Below are positions 22,577 to 30,275 of a DNA stretch of 35,911 nucleotides, piece by piece. Under the pieces are notes generated by a model. The model saw only the letters and a program-made list of their open reading frames with translations. It did no database searches and had not been told where the DNA came from. Position 1 is the stretch's first letter, and each line of letters opens with the position of its first letter. This DNA is from Betaproteobacteria bacterium (GTDB lineage Bacteria > Pseudomonadota > Gammaproteobacteria > Burkholderiales > SG8-39), in the NCBI GenBank assembly GCA_947476535.1, contig CANJRC010000029.1, positions 1 through 35,911 on the forward strand, written 5' to 3'. The translations under genes and the position numbers were made by a program.

Positions 22577-23050
22577 ATGGAAAAAGCACACATTCAGGCA
22601 GCGATACGCGAACCAGGGTTGGCCGCCGCCGCGTGCAACAGCGTCTACATCGTGGAGGATTCCGACTCCATCCGCGCCCGATTGATCGACATGCTGCGCG
22701 AAGTCGTGGGGGTCAATGTCGTCGGGGAGGCTGCATCGGCCGACATCGCCGTGGCGGGCATTCTGCGCACCAAACCGGACGCGGTGGTGCTGGACATCCA
22801 ATTGGCGGGCAGCAGCGGTCTGGACGTCCTTCGCCAGGTGCACCGGCTTTCTCCCGGGATCATGTTCATCGTCCTGACCAATTACCCGAACCCCCAGTAC
22901 CGGCGCACCTGCATGCAGGAAGGAGCGAGTTATTTCCTGGACAAGACTTCAGAATTCAGCAAGGTTGCCATCCTGCTATCGCCAGCAGGTGCCGCTTGCA
23001 CGAACTCCCCCCCCGATACTCCGATTTACGCGAACCAAACCAGCCACTGA
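22577..23050 (+). CDS. Receiver-only response regulator
   Basis: A 157-residue protein with a single receiver domain and no output domain. An acidic pair in VYIVEDSDSIRARL (E27, D28), phospho-acceptor D73 (VVLDIQLAGSSG), FIVLTNYPN and YFLDKTSEF (Lys) are intact. The last 30 residues (SPAGAACTNSPPDTPIYANQ) look disordered and unlike the family, so the natural end may have been altered. It lies 104 bp after the NarL-type regulator and 16 bp before fnr. It may act as a phosphate sink or as a protein-interaction switch for the neighbouring kinase or FNR. The ribosome site before the ATG is weak. Confidence 0.87.
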   Translation: MEKAHIQAAIREPGLAAAACNSVYIVEDSDSIRARLIDMLREVVGVNVVGEAASADIAVAGILRTKPDAVVLDIQLAGSSGLDVLRQVHRLSPGIMFIVLTNYPNPQYRRTCMQEGASYFLDKTSEFSKVAILLSPAGAACTNSPPDTPIYANQTSH

Positions 23051-23066
23051 AACACAGGAGCATGTC

Positions 23067-23858
23067 ATGACGACCGCAGCCCTCATCCGCCAGATCACGC
23101 CCATCCGCAACCCGACAACCGCGCTCGCCAACATCGGCGCCAGGGATATAGCGCGCTGCCCGACGCATTGCTCGAATTGCAACCTTCGCGAGCTGTGCCT
23201 GCCCTGCGGCCTCACGGGAAATGATGTGGCACGCATCGACGAGTTGGTTTATACGCGCAGGCGCGTCAAACGCGGCGAGAGTCTGTATCGGGTTGGGGAC
23301 AAATTCAGCTCGATCTACGCGGTGCGCAGCGGGTTTTTCAAGAGCTGCGTCATTCTCGAAGACGGCCGCGACCAGGTGACCGGGTTCTGCATGCCCGGGG
23401 AGATTCTGGGCATGGACGGCATTGGCACCGAGGAACACAACCTGAACGCCATTGCGCTCGAGGACAGCGAAGTTTGCGTCATCCCGTTTGCCCGACTTGA
23501 GGAAGTCTCGACACTCGTGCCGGGGCTGCAGCGCCAGGTCCACAAGGTCATGAGCCGCGAGATCGTTCGTGACCAGGGCGTCATGATGCTGCTTGGCAGC
23601 ATGCGCGCGGAGGAACGCGTGGCCGTTTTCCTGCTGAACCTCTCGCAGCGCTTCGTCGCCCGCGGCTATTCGCCCTCGGAGTTTCACCTCCGGATGACGC
23701 GGGAGGAAATTGGAAGTTACCTGGGCCTCAAGCTGGAGACCGTGAGCCGGATCTTTTCGCGCTTCCAGGAAGAAGACCTGGTTGCCGTCCAGCAAAAACA
23801 TATCCGGATCCTCGACGTCGCCGGGCTGAAGAAGCTGATGGGGCAGAAACTGAACTAG
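23067..23858 (+). CDS. fnr: FNR-type [4Fe-4S] oxygen-responsive transcription regulator
   Basis: A Crp/Fnr regulator of 263 residues. The N-terminal cysteines C31, C35, C38 and C44 (CPTHCSNCNLRELC) and the central C137 (SEVCVIPF) correspond to E. coli C16, C20, C23, C29 and C122, so the oxygen-labile cluster should be assembled. There is an extra C47. The recognition helix LETVSRIFSRFQ keeps E, S and R that read TTGAT half-sites. ATG 23067 is chosen for its AGGAG site; longer in-frame GTG starts run into the receiver gene. Target boxes found in this window are at 20433, 30028 and 32954. It should activate ccoNOQP, ccoIS and hemN when oxygen falls. Confidence 0.95.
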   Translation: MTTAALIRQITPIRNPTTALANIGARDIARCPTHCSNCNLRELCLPCGLTGNDVARIDELVYTRRRVKRGESLYRVGDKFSSIYAVRSGFFKSCVILEDGRDQVTGFCMPGEILGMDGIGTEEHNLNAIALEDSEVCVIPFARLEEVSTLVPGLQRQVHKVMSREIVRDQGVMMLLGSMRAEERVAVFLLNLSQRFVARGYSPSEFHLRMTREEIGSYLGLKLETVSRIFSRFQEEDLVAVQQKHIRILDVAGLKKLMGQKLN

Positions 23859-23874
23859 AAGTAACTGGCAATGC

Positions 23875-23903
23875 GAGGGCCCTCATTGGCAACTGAGCCC
23901 CTC
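23875..23903. terminator. Bidirectional hairpin between convergent fnr and usp genes
   Basis: GAGGG (23875-23879) pairs with CCCTC (23899-23903) and CTCA (23882-23885) with TGAG (23894-23897), leaving a two-against-one internal bulge and an 8-base loop. It fills the 52-bp gap between the two stops and would fold in both transcripts. There is no T-run on either side, so termination strength is uncertain. Confidence 0.5.
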
Positions 23904-23910
23904 GTGCCCT

Positions 23911-24354
23911 CTAGCGGTAGACCAGCACCGGCACCTTCGAATGCGTCAATACCTGCTGGGTCACACTGCCCAGCAGCAGGTTGGCAAGGCCGCGCCGGCC
24001 GTGCGACGACATGAAAATGGCGTCACACTTATTCTTTTTCGCCTGCGCGATGATGCCCTCGTACGGAGTTGGCGCCTTCGCGACCACGCCTTTGAATGGA
24101 ACGCCCTCGGCCGCGGCAACTTTGGCCATCGCCGCGATATAGGATTCGCCGACCTGCTTGGCGCGCTTTTCCAGGTCGCTGAACACACTGGCATCCAGGA
24201 TATAACCCTCGCCGTAGACCTGCGGCTGGATCGACTCGAGCGAGTAATAACCGGTAACGCTTGCGCCAAGCTCGCGGGCGAACTTCATGCCCGCCTTGAC
24301 CGCCTTGTTGCCGGTTGTCGAGCCGTCGGTGGGAATCAGGATTTGCTTGAACAT
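23911..24354 (-). CDS. Universal stress protein (UspA family) at the end of the cbb3 locus
   Basis: A 147-residue Usp beginning MFKQILIPTDGSTTGNKAVK and ending with the nucleotide motif SSHGRRGLANLLLGSVTQQV (G-x2-G-x9-G-S). The insertion with YSLESIQPQVYGEGYILDAS is seen in many betaproteobacterial Usps. ATG 24354 has a GGAGG site eight bases upstream; an ATG 27 bases earlier lacks one. It lies 55 bp after the 85-residue membrane protein on the same strand, so it may be the last gene of the FNR-driven cco transcript. It is clearly different from the Usp at 17776, which lacks this insertion. Confidence 0.92.
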   Translation of the reverse strand: MFKQILIPTDGSTTGNKAVKAGMKFARELGASVTGYYSLESIQPQVYGEGYILDASVFSDLEKRAKQVGESYIAAMAKVAAAEGVPFKGVVAKAPTPYEGIIAQAKKNKCDAIFMSSHGRRGLANLLLGSVTQQVLTHSKVPVLVYR

Positions 24355-24409
24355 GGTGTAAGCCTCCAGTGGTTGTTGCAAGAATATATGGATCGACGGC
24401 GGGTCACGA

Positions 24410-24667
24410 TCATGAGTCCGGTGTACCGTCGATTCCGCGATTGATTTCAGGTGGCGTACGCTGCAGCAGGCAGGTCATTGCGCTGCAGCCGGCACCGAAG
24501 GCCCAGATCAGCAGGAAGCCCAGCGTGTAGACACCCATGTGGCTGATTTCCACCGGCGACCCGAAAAAATGCAGGTCCTCGGGATCGAACAGCGAAAATA
24601 CCACCCCGACTGCGGGAATGGCCATGAAGAACCCCGGCCAGATGATCCACATGAGTTGTCGCGCCAT
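24410..24667 (-). CDS. Small two-helix membrane protein of the cbb3 locus (85 aa)
   Basis: An 85-residue protein starting MARQLMWIIWPGFFMAIPAV, with two membrane segments (about 5-28 and 45-70). The second contains GAGCSAMTCLLQR with a C-x4-C pair. ATG 24667 has a GGAGG site three bases upstream; longer open frames to 24799 overlap the FixH gene and are rejected. I recall similar unnamed proteins after ccoH in other Betaproteobacteria but cannot give a family name. The Cys pair near the membrane edge, beside oxidase assembly genes, would fit copper or haem handling; that is a guess. Confidence 0.8.
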   Translation of the reverse strand: MARQLMWIIWPGFFMAIPAVGVVFSLFDPEDLHFFGSPVEISHMGVYTLGFLLIWAFGAGCSAMTCLLQRTPPEINRGIDGTPDS

Positions 24668-24732
24668 TTTCCTCCCCCTTCGCTGCGCGGTTTTGCCGCC
24701 AATCCCGCCCCCGCCATGCATCGCGATGCCGT

Positions 24733-25233
24733 TTAGTTGGTCGCGCGTCCCAATGTGACACCGTCTGCGGAAGACTTCCAGAGGCCGGTCAGTCGCCAAA
24801 CGCCCTTGTCATCCTCCAACTGCAAATGCCAGGTATCGCCAATTACCGCGGACATGTGCCCCTCGAACAGTCCGCCCGCCACCGGCTCGAGCTTGACAAC
24901 TTGGTCGAACCCGGCACGCGTCGGGTGCACCAGCCTCAGCCGCAATGATGTTTCCTCCAACTGCGCGCCAGCAAGCGTGACCCGCACGCGCGTCCGGTCC
25001 GTGCCAAAACTGACCGCAGCCGACAGCCCCATCCGCGCCGCGGCGGAGTCGCGCTTGAGCTCCTGGTTGATCCCCAGTCCCTGCTTGTAGTAATCATCGG
25101 TCACCAGGGGGTCGTCGGTCCGCCAGGCAATCACGGCAGTCATGACGCCGGCCACCACGACGATGGCAGGGCCCGACATCAGGATCCAGGGCCAGGGCTC
25201 ACGGTACCAGGGTCTCGCAATCAGGGTGTTCAT
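24733..25233 (-). CDS. ccoH: FixH/CcoH cbb3-oxidase assembly protein
   Basis: A 166-residue protein with one N-terminal membrane anchor (PWPWILMSGPAIVVVAGVMT) and a periplasmic beta-rich domain. The FixH signature DDPLVTDDYYKQGLGINQEL follows the anchor directly, as in all members. CcoH is needed for assembly and stability of the oxidase. It sits 24 bp after ccoG, in the conserved ccoG-ccoH order. Start ATG 25233 is supported by the position of the anchor. Confidence 0.9.
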   Translation of the reverse strand: MNTLIARPWYREPWPWILMSGPAIVVVAGVMTAVIAWRTDDPLVTDDYYKQGLGINQELKRDSAAARMGLSAAVSFGTDRTRVRVTLAGAQLEETSLRLRLVHPTRAGFDQVVKLEPVAGGLFEGHMSAVIGDTWHLQLEDDKGVWRLTGLWKSSADGVTLGRATN

Positions 25234-25257
25234 GCTTGGACTCCTTGCGTCGACTTG

Positions 25258-26721
25258 CTAGCGGCCATGGCCGGGAATGAAAAAGACGGATTTTTCAGTG
25301 ACGGATAGCGTTTCGCGGAGCATGTGTTTTTCATCATCAGCGGCCTTCACCGTGAAAAAGATCCGCTCGGAACCACTCCGATCATGTTCCGGCTCCGCCC
25401 TCACTCGCACCATGATGCTTCGCGCCGACACCGGTCCGATTTCAATCGGCTGGGACTCACTGATGATTTTCAGGTGCTTCAGGTCATCGGAGCCGCTGAC
25501 GCTGATGTTGAACCGATGGGCGATCTCTTCAGTATTCACGACCTGAAGCCGATAGAGGTTTTCAATCTGCCCATCGTCCACCTCTCGCGCCAGGCTCGCG
25601 CGATCCCTGATGACATCCACCTTGAGCGGAACGCGCACCAATAAAGCTGCGCCCGCCGCCAGTATGACGACCGCCAAGATCACCGTGTAGATGAGCACGC
25701 GCGGCCGCAGCATGCGCCGCACCATTTGCGCGAAGTTCCAGCCCTTGGCGACGGCATTCTCGGTGGAGTAACGGATCAGCCCCGGCGCATAGCCCATTTT
25801 TTTCATCACCTGGTTACAGCCATCGACGCAGGCGGCGCAACCAATGCATTCGTACTGCAGACCCTTGCGAATGTCGATGCCGGTGGGGCATACCTGCACG
25901 CAGATGCCGCAGTCTACGCAATCGCCCAGGCCGAGCGCGCGCGCATCCGCGTGGCGGCCACGGCCGCCACGCGGCTCCCCCCGTTGCCGGTCATAGGTGA
26001 TGACCATGGTGTCCGGATCGAACATCGCGCTCTGGAAACGTGCATACGGACACATGTACTTGCACACCTGCTCGCGCATCCAGCCGGCATTTCCATACGT
26101 GGCAAAGCCGTAGAACAGCACCCAGAAGCTTTCCCACGGCCCCAACGAGAATGTCGCCGCCTCGCCGGCCAGCTGGCGAATGGGCGTGAAATAACCGACG
26201 AAGGTGAATCCGGTCCATAGCGCAAGCGCGATCCACAATCCGTGCTTGGCCGCCTTGAGGCCCAGCTTGCGGACACTGAGCAACTCACCATCCAGGCGCA
26301 TGCGGCGCACGCGATCGCCCTCCACGACGCGCTCGATCCACATGAATATCTCGGTGTACACCGTCTGCGGGCACGCGTAGCCACACCACAGTCTTCCAGC
26401 GACCGCCGTGAACAGAAATAGAGACAGCGCCGAAATCACCAGCAATGCCGTCAGGTAAATGAAATCCTGCGGCCACAGCACCAGGCCGAAAATATAGAAC
26501 TTGCGCGACACCAGGTCGAACAGCAGCGCCTGCCGCCCGTTCCATTCCAGCCACGCAGTGCCGTAGAAAGCCAACTGGGTCGCTACGACCAGCGTCAGGC
26601 GCCAACCCGCAAACCAGCCGCTGACGGCTCGCGGGTAGATTTTTTTCCGAATCTCGTAGAGCGGCTGCTCGTCCCCCGGCCCCTTGGGATGAAAATGAAT
26701 CGGTTGGACCGTGTCGACCAT
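25258..26721 (-). CDS. ccoG: cbb3-oxidase accessory ferredoxin-like protein CcoG (FixG/RdxA)
   Basis: A 487-residue membrane iron-sulfur protein. About five membrane segments are followed by a double [4Fe-4S] motif (CVDCGICVQVCPTGIDIRKG, then CIGCAACVDGC). A separate GYACPQTVYTEIF motif closes the second loop and is typical of the family. The C-terminal 120 residues form a periplasmic Ig-like domain. CcoG is a cupric reductase that supplies Cu(I) for the binuclear centre of cbb3 oxidase. It begins 4 bp after the ccoP stop, so the genes are co-transcribed. Confidence 0.95.
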   Translation of the reverse strand: MVDTVQPIHFHPKGPGDEQPLYEIRKKIYPRAVSGWFAGWRLTLVVATQLAFYGTAWLEWNGRQALLFDLVSRKFYIFGLVLWPQDFIYLTALLVISALSLFLFTAVAGRLWCGYACPQTVYTEIFMWIERVVEGDRVRRMRLDGELLSVRKLGLKAAKHGLWIALALWTGFTFVGYFTPIRQLAGEAATFSLGPWESFWVLFYGFATYGNAGWMREQVCKYMCPYARFQSAMFDPDTMVITYDRQRGEPRGGRGRHADARALGLGDCVDCGICVQVCPTGIDIRKGLQYECIGCAACVDGCNQVMKKMGYAPGLIRYSTENAVAKGWNFAQMVRRMLRPRVLIYTVILAVVILAAGAALLVRVPLKVDVIRDRASLAREVDDGQIENLYRLQVVNTEEIAHRFNISVSGSDDLKHLKIISESQPIEIGPVSARSIMVRVRAEPEHDRSGSERIFFTVKAADDEKHMLRETLSVTEKSVFFIPGHGR

Positions 26722-26725
26722 ACGG

Positions 26726-27646
26726 CTACTTTCTAGGTGCCTGCTTCAGCTCCGGATGAGACAGTCCATAGACATAGGCTGCCAGGATGTGCACGCGCGC
26801 TTCGCCCAGAAAATCCCTGTGGGCCGGCATCACGTTGTTGCGCCCCTTGACGATGGTCTCCACGATCACCGGCTCGGTAGAGCCGTACAGCCAGATCTTG
26901 TCGGTCAGGTTGGGGGCGCCCAGCGCCGGATTGCCTTTGCCTTCCGCCCCATGGCATGCCACGCAGTTCTGGGTGAACAATGCCTTGCCGCGCGACGCGC
27001 GAATGCTGTCGCTGGTTAGGCCAGACAGCGAACGGACATAGTTCGCCGTGTCCTTCGCACCGTCGCCCCCCAGCGCCGGGCCAAACGGCGGCATGACGCC
27101 GTTGCGCCCGTTGAGGATGGACGTCTTGATGATCTCGGGCTCACCGCCGTACAACCAATCGCCGTCGGTGAGGTTGGGAAAGCCGCGACTGCCTGCCGCA
27201 TCGGAGGCATGGCATTGGGCACAGTTGTTGACAAACAGTTTCTGGCCGATCGCCCGCGCTTCGGGGTCTGCCGCCACCTGCACCAGGTCCTGCGCGGCGT
27301 ATTTCTGATAGAGGGGGCCATAGGTGTCTTCGGCCGCCTTCATCTCCTCCTGGTATTGCCCGGTCGATGTCCAGTTCCAGGCGCCCGCATAACTGCCTAG
27401 CCCCGGGTAAAACCACAAATAGACAAGGGAAAACACGATGGTGATGTAGAACAGCCAGATCCACCAGCGCGGCAGGGGATTATTGTATTCGGCCAGGTCC
27501 TCGTCCCAAACGTGACCGGTCTTTTCCGGGTCGTTCGCGACTTTTCCCCGGCTCATGGACTTCAGCAGCACGCCGCAGGCAATGATGCCAGCCACCGTGA
27601 TGATGCCGATGTAGTAGCTCCAGAAACTGTTGTTGAAATCGCTCAT
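26726..27646 (-). CDS. ccoP: Cytochrome c oxidase cbb3-type subunit III (dihaem c)
   Basis: A 306-residue membrane dihaem cytochrome c that passes electrons to CcoO and CcoN. Two N-terminal membrane segments (about 10-28 and 62-80) flank the conserved cytoplasmic stretch with HVWDEDLAEYNNPLPRWW. Haem sites are CAQCH (142-146) and CVACH (228-232), with PPFGPAL and MPAHRDFL supplying candidate Met ligands. Its ATG overlaps the ccoQ stop by 4 bp (ATGA). The two-segment N-terminus is the long form of CcoP found in many proteobacteria. Confidence 0.96.
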   Translation of the reverse strand: MSDFNNSFWSYYIGIITVAGIIACGVLLKSMSRGKVANDPEKTGHVWDEDLAEYNNPLPRWWIWLFYITIVFSLVYLWFYPGLGSYAGAWNWTSTGQYQEEMKAAEDTYGPLYQKYAAQDLVQVAADPEARAIGQKLFVNNCAQCHASDAAGSRGFPNLTDGDWLYGGEPEIIKTSILNGRNGVMPPFGPALGGDGAKDTANYVRSLSGLTSDSIRASRGKALFTQNCVACHGAEGKGNPALGAPNLTDKIWLYGSTEPVIVETIVKGRNNVMPAHRDFLGEARVHILAAYVYGLSHPELKQAPRK

Positions 27647-27816
27647 CGTGCCTCTCCATCACGCTTGTCGTTGTTGAACGCGTCATCATTGAACGGCAAC
27701 AGGGCTGCCTCGTCGAAGCGCGACTTGTTACGCGCGCTCCAGGCCCACCACACGATGCCAATGAAGACCACAAAACTCACGGCAGTGATGCCGGAACGCA
27801 GCGTATTCATGTCCAT
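27643..27816 (-). CDS. ccoQ: Cytochrome c oxidase cbb3-type subunit IV, CcoQ
   Basis: A 57-residue single-span protein reading MDMNTLRSGITAVSFVVFIG and continuing with IVWWAWSARNKSRFDEAALL. The one membrane segment with the Trp-rich exit and the FDEAA(L)PF motif is the CcoQ pattern. An AGGAG site lies seven bases before the ATG. It fits exactly between ccoO (10 bp gap) and ccoP (4-bp overlap). CcoQ stabilises the oxidase in the presence of oxygen in Rhodobacter. It is easily missed by length filters. Confidence 0.9.
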   Translation of the reverse strand: MDMNTLRSGITAVSFVVFIGIVWWAWSARNKSRFDEAALLPFNDDAFNNDKRDGEAR

Positions 27817-27826
27817 GGCCCGGCTC

Positions 27827-28438
27827 CTAGCGCGTCTTGACTGCGGTGCCGAGCACCTGCAGATAGGCGATTAGCGCGTCCTGCTCGCTCTTGCCCGCGA
27901 GTTGCGCCTTGGCTCCGACAATATCCTCATCCGTGTACGGGTGACCCAGCGTGCGCAACACCTTCAACTTGGTTTCGATATCCGACGCATCGGCAGGCGA
28001 TTTCGCCAGCCACGCATAGGCCGGCATGTTCGATTCGGGCACGAGGTCGCGCGGATTGTTGAGATGGATGCGGTGCCAGTCGTCGCTGTAGCGGCCACCC
28101 ACGCGCGCGAGGTCCGGCCCGGTGCGCTTGCTACCCCACTGGAAGGGCCGGTCGTAGACGAACTCGCCAGCCACCGAATAATGGCCATAGCGCTCGGTCT
28201 CGGCGCGGAAAGGACGGATCATCTGCGAATGACAGTTGTAGCAGCCTTCGCGCACGTAAATGTCGCGCCCGGCCAATTGCACCGGCGTGTAGGGCTTGAG
28301 GCCGGCCACCGGCTCGGTGGTGGACTTCTGGAAATACAAGGGCACGATTTCCACCAGGCCGCCCACGCTCACAACCAGAATCACCAGGAGGATGAGCAGC
28401 GCGCTGTTTTTTTCGATCAGGTCATGGCTGAATTTCAT
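27827..28438 (-). CDS. ccoO: Cytochrome c oxidase cbb3-type subunit II (monohaem c)
   Basis: A 203-residue membrane-anchored cytochrome c. An N-terminal anchor (about 12-35, [20 protein letters not shown]) is followed by the haem site C66-Y-N-C69-H70 within [15 protein letters not shown], the hallmark of Cco[21 protein letters not shown], the [16 protein letters not shown] segment and the SNMPAYAWL Met-ligand region are all conserved. Length is standard. It lies 12 bp after ccoN and transfers electrons from CcoP to the catalytic subunit. Confidence 0.96.
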   Translation of the reverse strand: MKFSHDLIEKNSALLILLVILVVSVGGLVEIVPLYFQKSTTEPVAGLKPYTPVQLAGRDIYVREGCYNCHSQMIRPFRAETERYGHYSVAGEFVYDRPFQWGSKRTGPDLARVGGRYSDDWHRIHLNNPRDLVPESNMPAYAWLAKSPADASDIETKLKVLRTLGHPYTDEDIVGAKAQLAGKSEQDALIAYLQVLGTAVKTR

Positions 28439-28450
28439 TTTCGTTCTCGC

Positions 28451-29896
28451 TCAGTTGGCAGATGCGTTTGCCGCGGCATGCGCAATGGCCGGCATCGGAA
28501 TCGGCGCATCGGCAGCCTTGCCGACTGCCGCCGTCTTGAAGACATTCCACGCCATGATCAGCATCCCGACGAAATACAACAGCCCGCCTAGCAGGCGAAT
28601 CGCATAGAACGGATAGGTAGCCTTGACGCTTTCGACAAAGCTGTAGGTCAGCGTGCCGTCGGCGCTCACGGCGCGCCACATCAGGCCTTGCATCACGCCG
28701 GCGATCCACATGGCAGCGATGTAAAGGACGATGCCCACGGTCGCCACCCAGAAATGCAGGGTAATGAGTCTCACGCTCCACATCTCGACCCTTCCGAACA
28801 GGCGCGGGATCAGGTAGTACATCGTCCCCATGCTCACCAGGCCTACCCAGCCCAGCGCGCCTGAATGCACATGGCCGATGGTCCAGTCGGTGTAGTGCGA
28901 CAGCGCATTCACCGTTTTGATCGACATCATCGGTCCCTCGAAGGTCGACATGCCGTAGAACGACAGCGACACCACGAGAAATTTCAGGATGGGGTCGGTG
29001 CGCAGCTTGTGCCAGGCACCCGACAGGGTCATGATGCCGTTGATCATGCCGCCCCAGGAGGGAGCCAGCAGCACCAGCGAGAACAGCATGCCCAGCGACT
29101 GCGCCCAGTCGGGCAGCGCGGTGTAGTGCAGGTGATGCGGGCCTGCCCACATGTAGGTGAAAATCAGCGCCCAGAAGTGCACCACCGACAGGCGGTAGGA
29201 ATACACCGGCCGGCCGGCCTGCTTGGGAATGAAGTAGTACATCATGCCGAGGAACCCGGCGGTCAGGAAGAAGCCGACGGCATTGTGACCATACCACCAC
29301 TGCACCATCGCGTCCTGCACACCGGCGTAGGCCGAGTAGGACTTCCAGAAGCTCACCGGCAATGCCGCGCTGTTGACGATATGCAGGATCGCAACAGTCA
29401 GGATGAACGCGCCGAAAAACCAGTTGGCGACGTACAGGTGAGGCGTCTTGCGCTTGAACACGGTGCCAAAGAACACGATGGCATAGGACACCCACACGAC
29501 GGCAATGAGGATGTCGATCGGCCACTCCAGCTCCGCGTACTCCTTGCCCGAGGTGATGCCCAGCGGCAATGTTATGGCCGCCAGCACAATCACCGCCTGC
29601 CAGCCCCAGAACGTCACCGCCGCCAGGCCGTCCGAGAACAGCCGCACGTGGCAGGTGCGCTGCACGACGTAGTAGGAGCTGGCGAACAGGGCTGAACCGC
29701 CGAACGCGAAAATCACCGCATTGGTATGCAGGGGCCGCAGTCGACCGTAACTCAGCCAAGGACCGAAATTGAGCTCGGGCCAGAGCAACTGGGCCGCGAT
29801 GATCACGCCGACCAGCATGCCGACGACGCCCCACACAATGGTCATGATGGAGAACTGCCGGACTACCGTGTAGTTGTAAGCTGTTTGAGCGCTCAT
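28451..29896 (-). CDS. ccoN: Cytochrome c oxidase cbb3-type subunit I (catalytic)
   Basis: The catalytic, 12-span subunit of 481 residues that reduces O2 to water at high affinity. H57 (RPLHTNAV) is the low-spin haem ligand, and H204, H254 and H255 (WWYGHNAV and GPHHLHY) are the CuB ligands. Y248 takes the place of the cross-linked Tyr, and the later TIGHVHSG gives the haem ligands. All positions run three below the Pseudomonas stutzeri numbering, as recalled. ATG 29896 is chosen because the family N-terminus starts here; a longer frame to 30025 crosses the promoter. An FNR box lies 132 bp upstream. Confidence 0.97.
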   Translation of the reverse strand: MSAQTAYNYTVVRQFSIMTIVWGVVGMLVGVIIAAQLLWPELNFGPWLSYGRLRPLHTNAVIFAFGGSALFASSYYVVQRTCHVRLFSDGLAAVTFWGWQAVIVLAAITLPLGITSGKEYAELEWPIDILIAVVWVSYAIVFFGTVFKRKTPHLYVANWFFGAFILTVAILHIVNSAALPVSFWKSYSAYAGVQDAMVQWWYGHNAVGFFLTAGFLGMMYYFIPKQAGRPVYSYRLSVVHFWALIFTYMWAGPHHLHYTALPDWAQSLGMLFSLVLLAPSWGGMINGIMTLSGAWHKLRTDPILKFLVVSLSFYGMSTFEGPMMSIKTVNALSHYTDWTIGHVHSGALGWVGLVSMGTMYYLIPRLFGRVEMWSVRLITLHFWVATVGIVLYIAAMWIAGVMQGLMWRAVSADGTLTYSFVESVKATYPFYAIRLLGGLLYFVGMLIMAWNVFKTAAVGKAADAPIPMPAIAHAAANASAN

Positions 29897-30000
29897 GCGT
29901 CCCCGTCCCAATTGGTATTCGTCGATTGCGGGCGCCTGTCTATTGCCGGCACTGCTCGCAGCTGCAGGACCGGCACGCTTCGCCAACCCTAGCACTCGCC

Positions 30001-30041
30001 ATGCTAGGCGAGCCGCATATGACACGATTGACGCAGATCAA
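30001..30041 (-). promoter_or_regulatory. FNR-dependent promoter of ccoNOQP
   Basis: On the minus strand TTGAT-CTGC-GTCAA occupies 30041 to 30028. Exactly 21 bases later is TAGCAT (30006 to 30001), a fair -10 hexamer. This puts the box centre at about -41.5, the class II position used by FNR-activated promoters. The predicted transcript start near 29993 leaves a leader of about 97 bases before ccoN. No good -35 hexamer is needed or present. Confidence 0.8.
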
Positions 30042-30106
30042 ACCACAGGGTCTTACGGGCCGCGGTACGCGACATGCCCCACCTGAGGCCCCGAGCATTG
30101 GACGCG

Positions 30107-30265
30107 TCAGCGCCCCGGCGGCGGCTTGTCGTCATCGACGATGATGGCCAGGCCCGGCCCTTCGAGATCTTCCAGTTGGCCGCTCCGGAGCGCATACCAG
30201 AACACCACTCCGACCATGAGCACGAGGACGACGCTGAGCGGGATGAGCAGGTAGAGGATGTCCAC
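30107..30265 (-). CDS. ccoS: cbb3-oxidase maturation protein CcoS
   Basis: A 52-residue single-span protein reading (M)DILYLLIPLSVVLVLMVGV then VFWYALRSGQLEDLEGPG. The Q-(F/L)-(D/E)-DLEGP motif is diagnostic of CcoS. The start codon is GTG (30265), 10 bases after the ccoI stop, with GGCGGG just upstream. It ends with an acidic, Pro-rich tail (DDDKPPPGR). CcoS is needed to insert haem and copper cofactors into CcoN. It is followed by the FNR promoter of ccoN. Confidence 0.9.
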   Translation of the reverse strand: MDILYLLIPLSVVLVLMVGVVFWYALRSGQLEDLEGPGLAIIVDDDKPPPGR

Positions 30266-30275
30266 GGGCCCGCCG

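Noticed and set aside
28422-29834. A 470-codon minus-strand frame overlapping ccoN
   Set aside because: Same strand, different frame from an unmistakable ccoN; the product is low-complexity.
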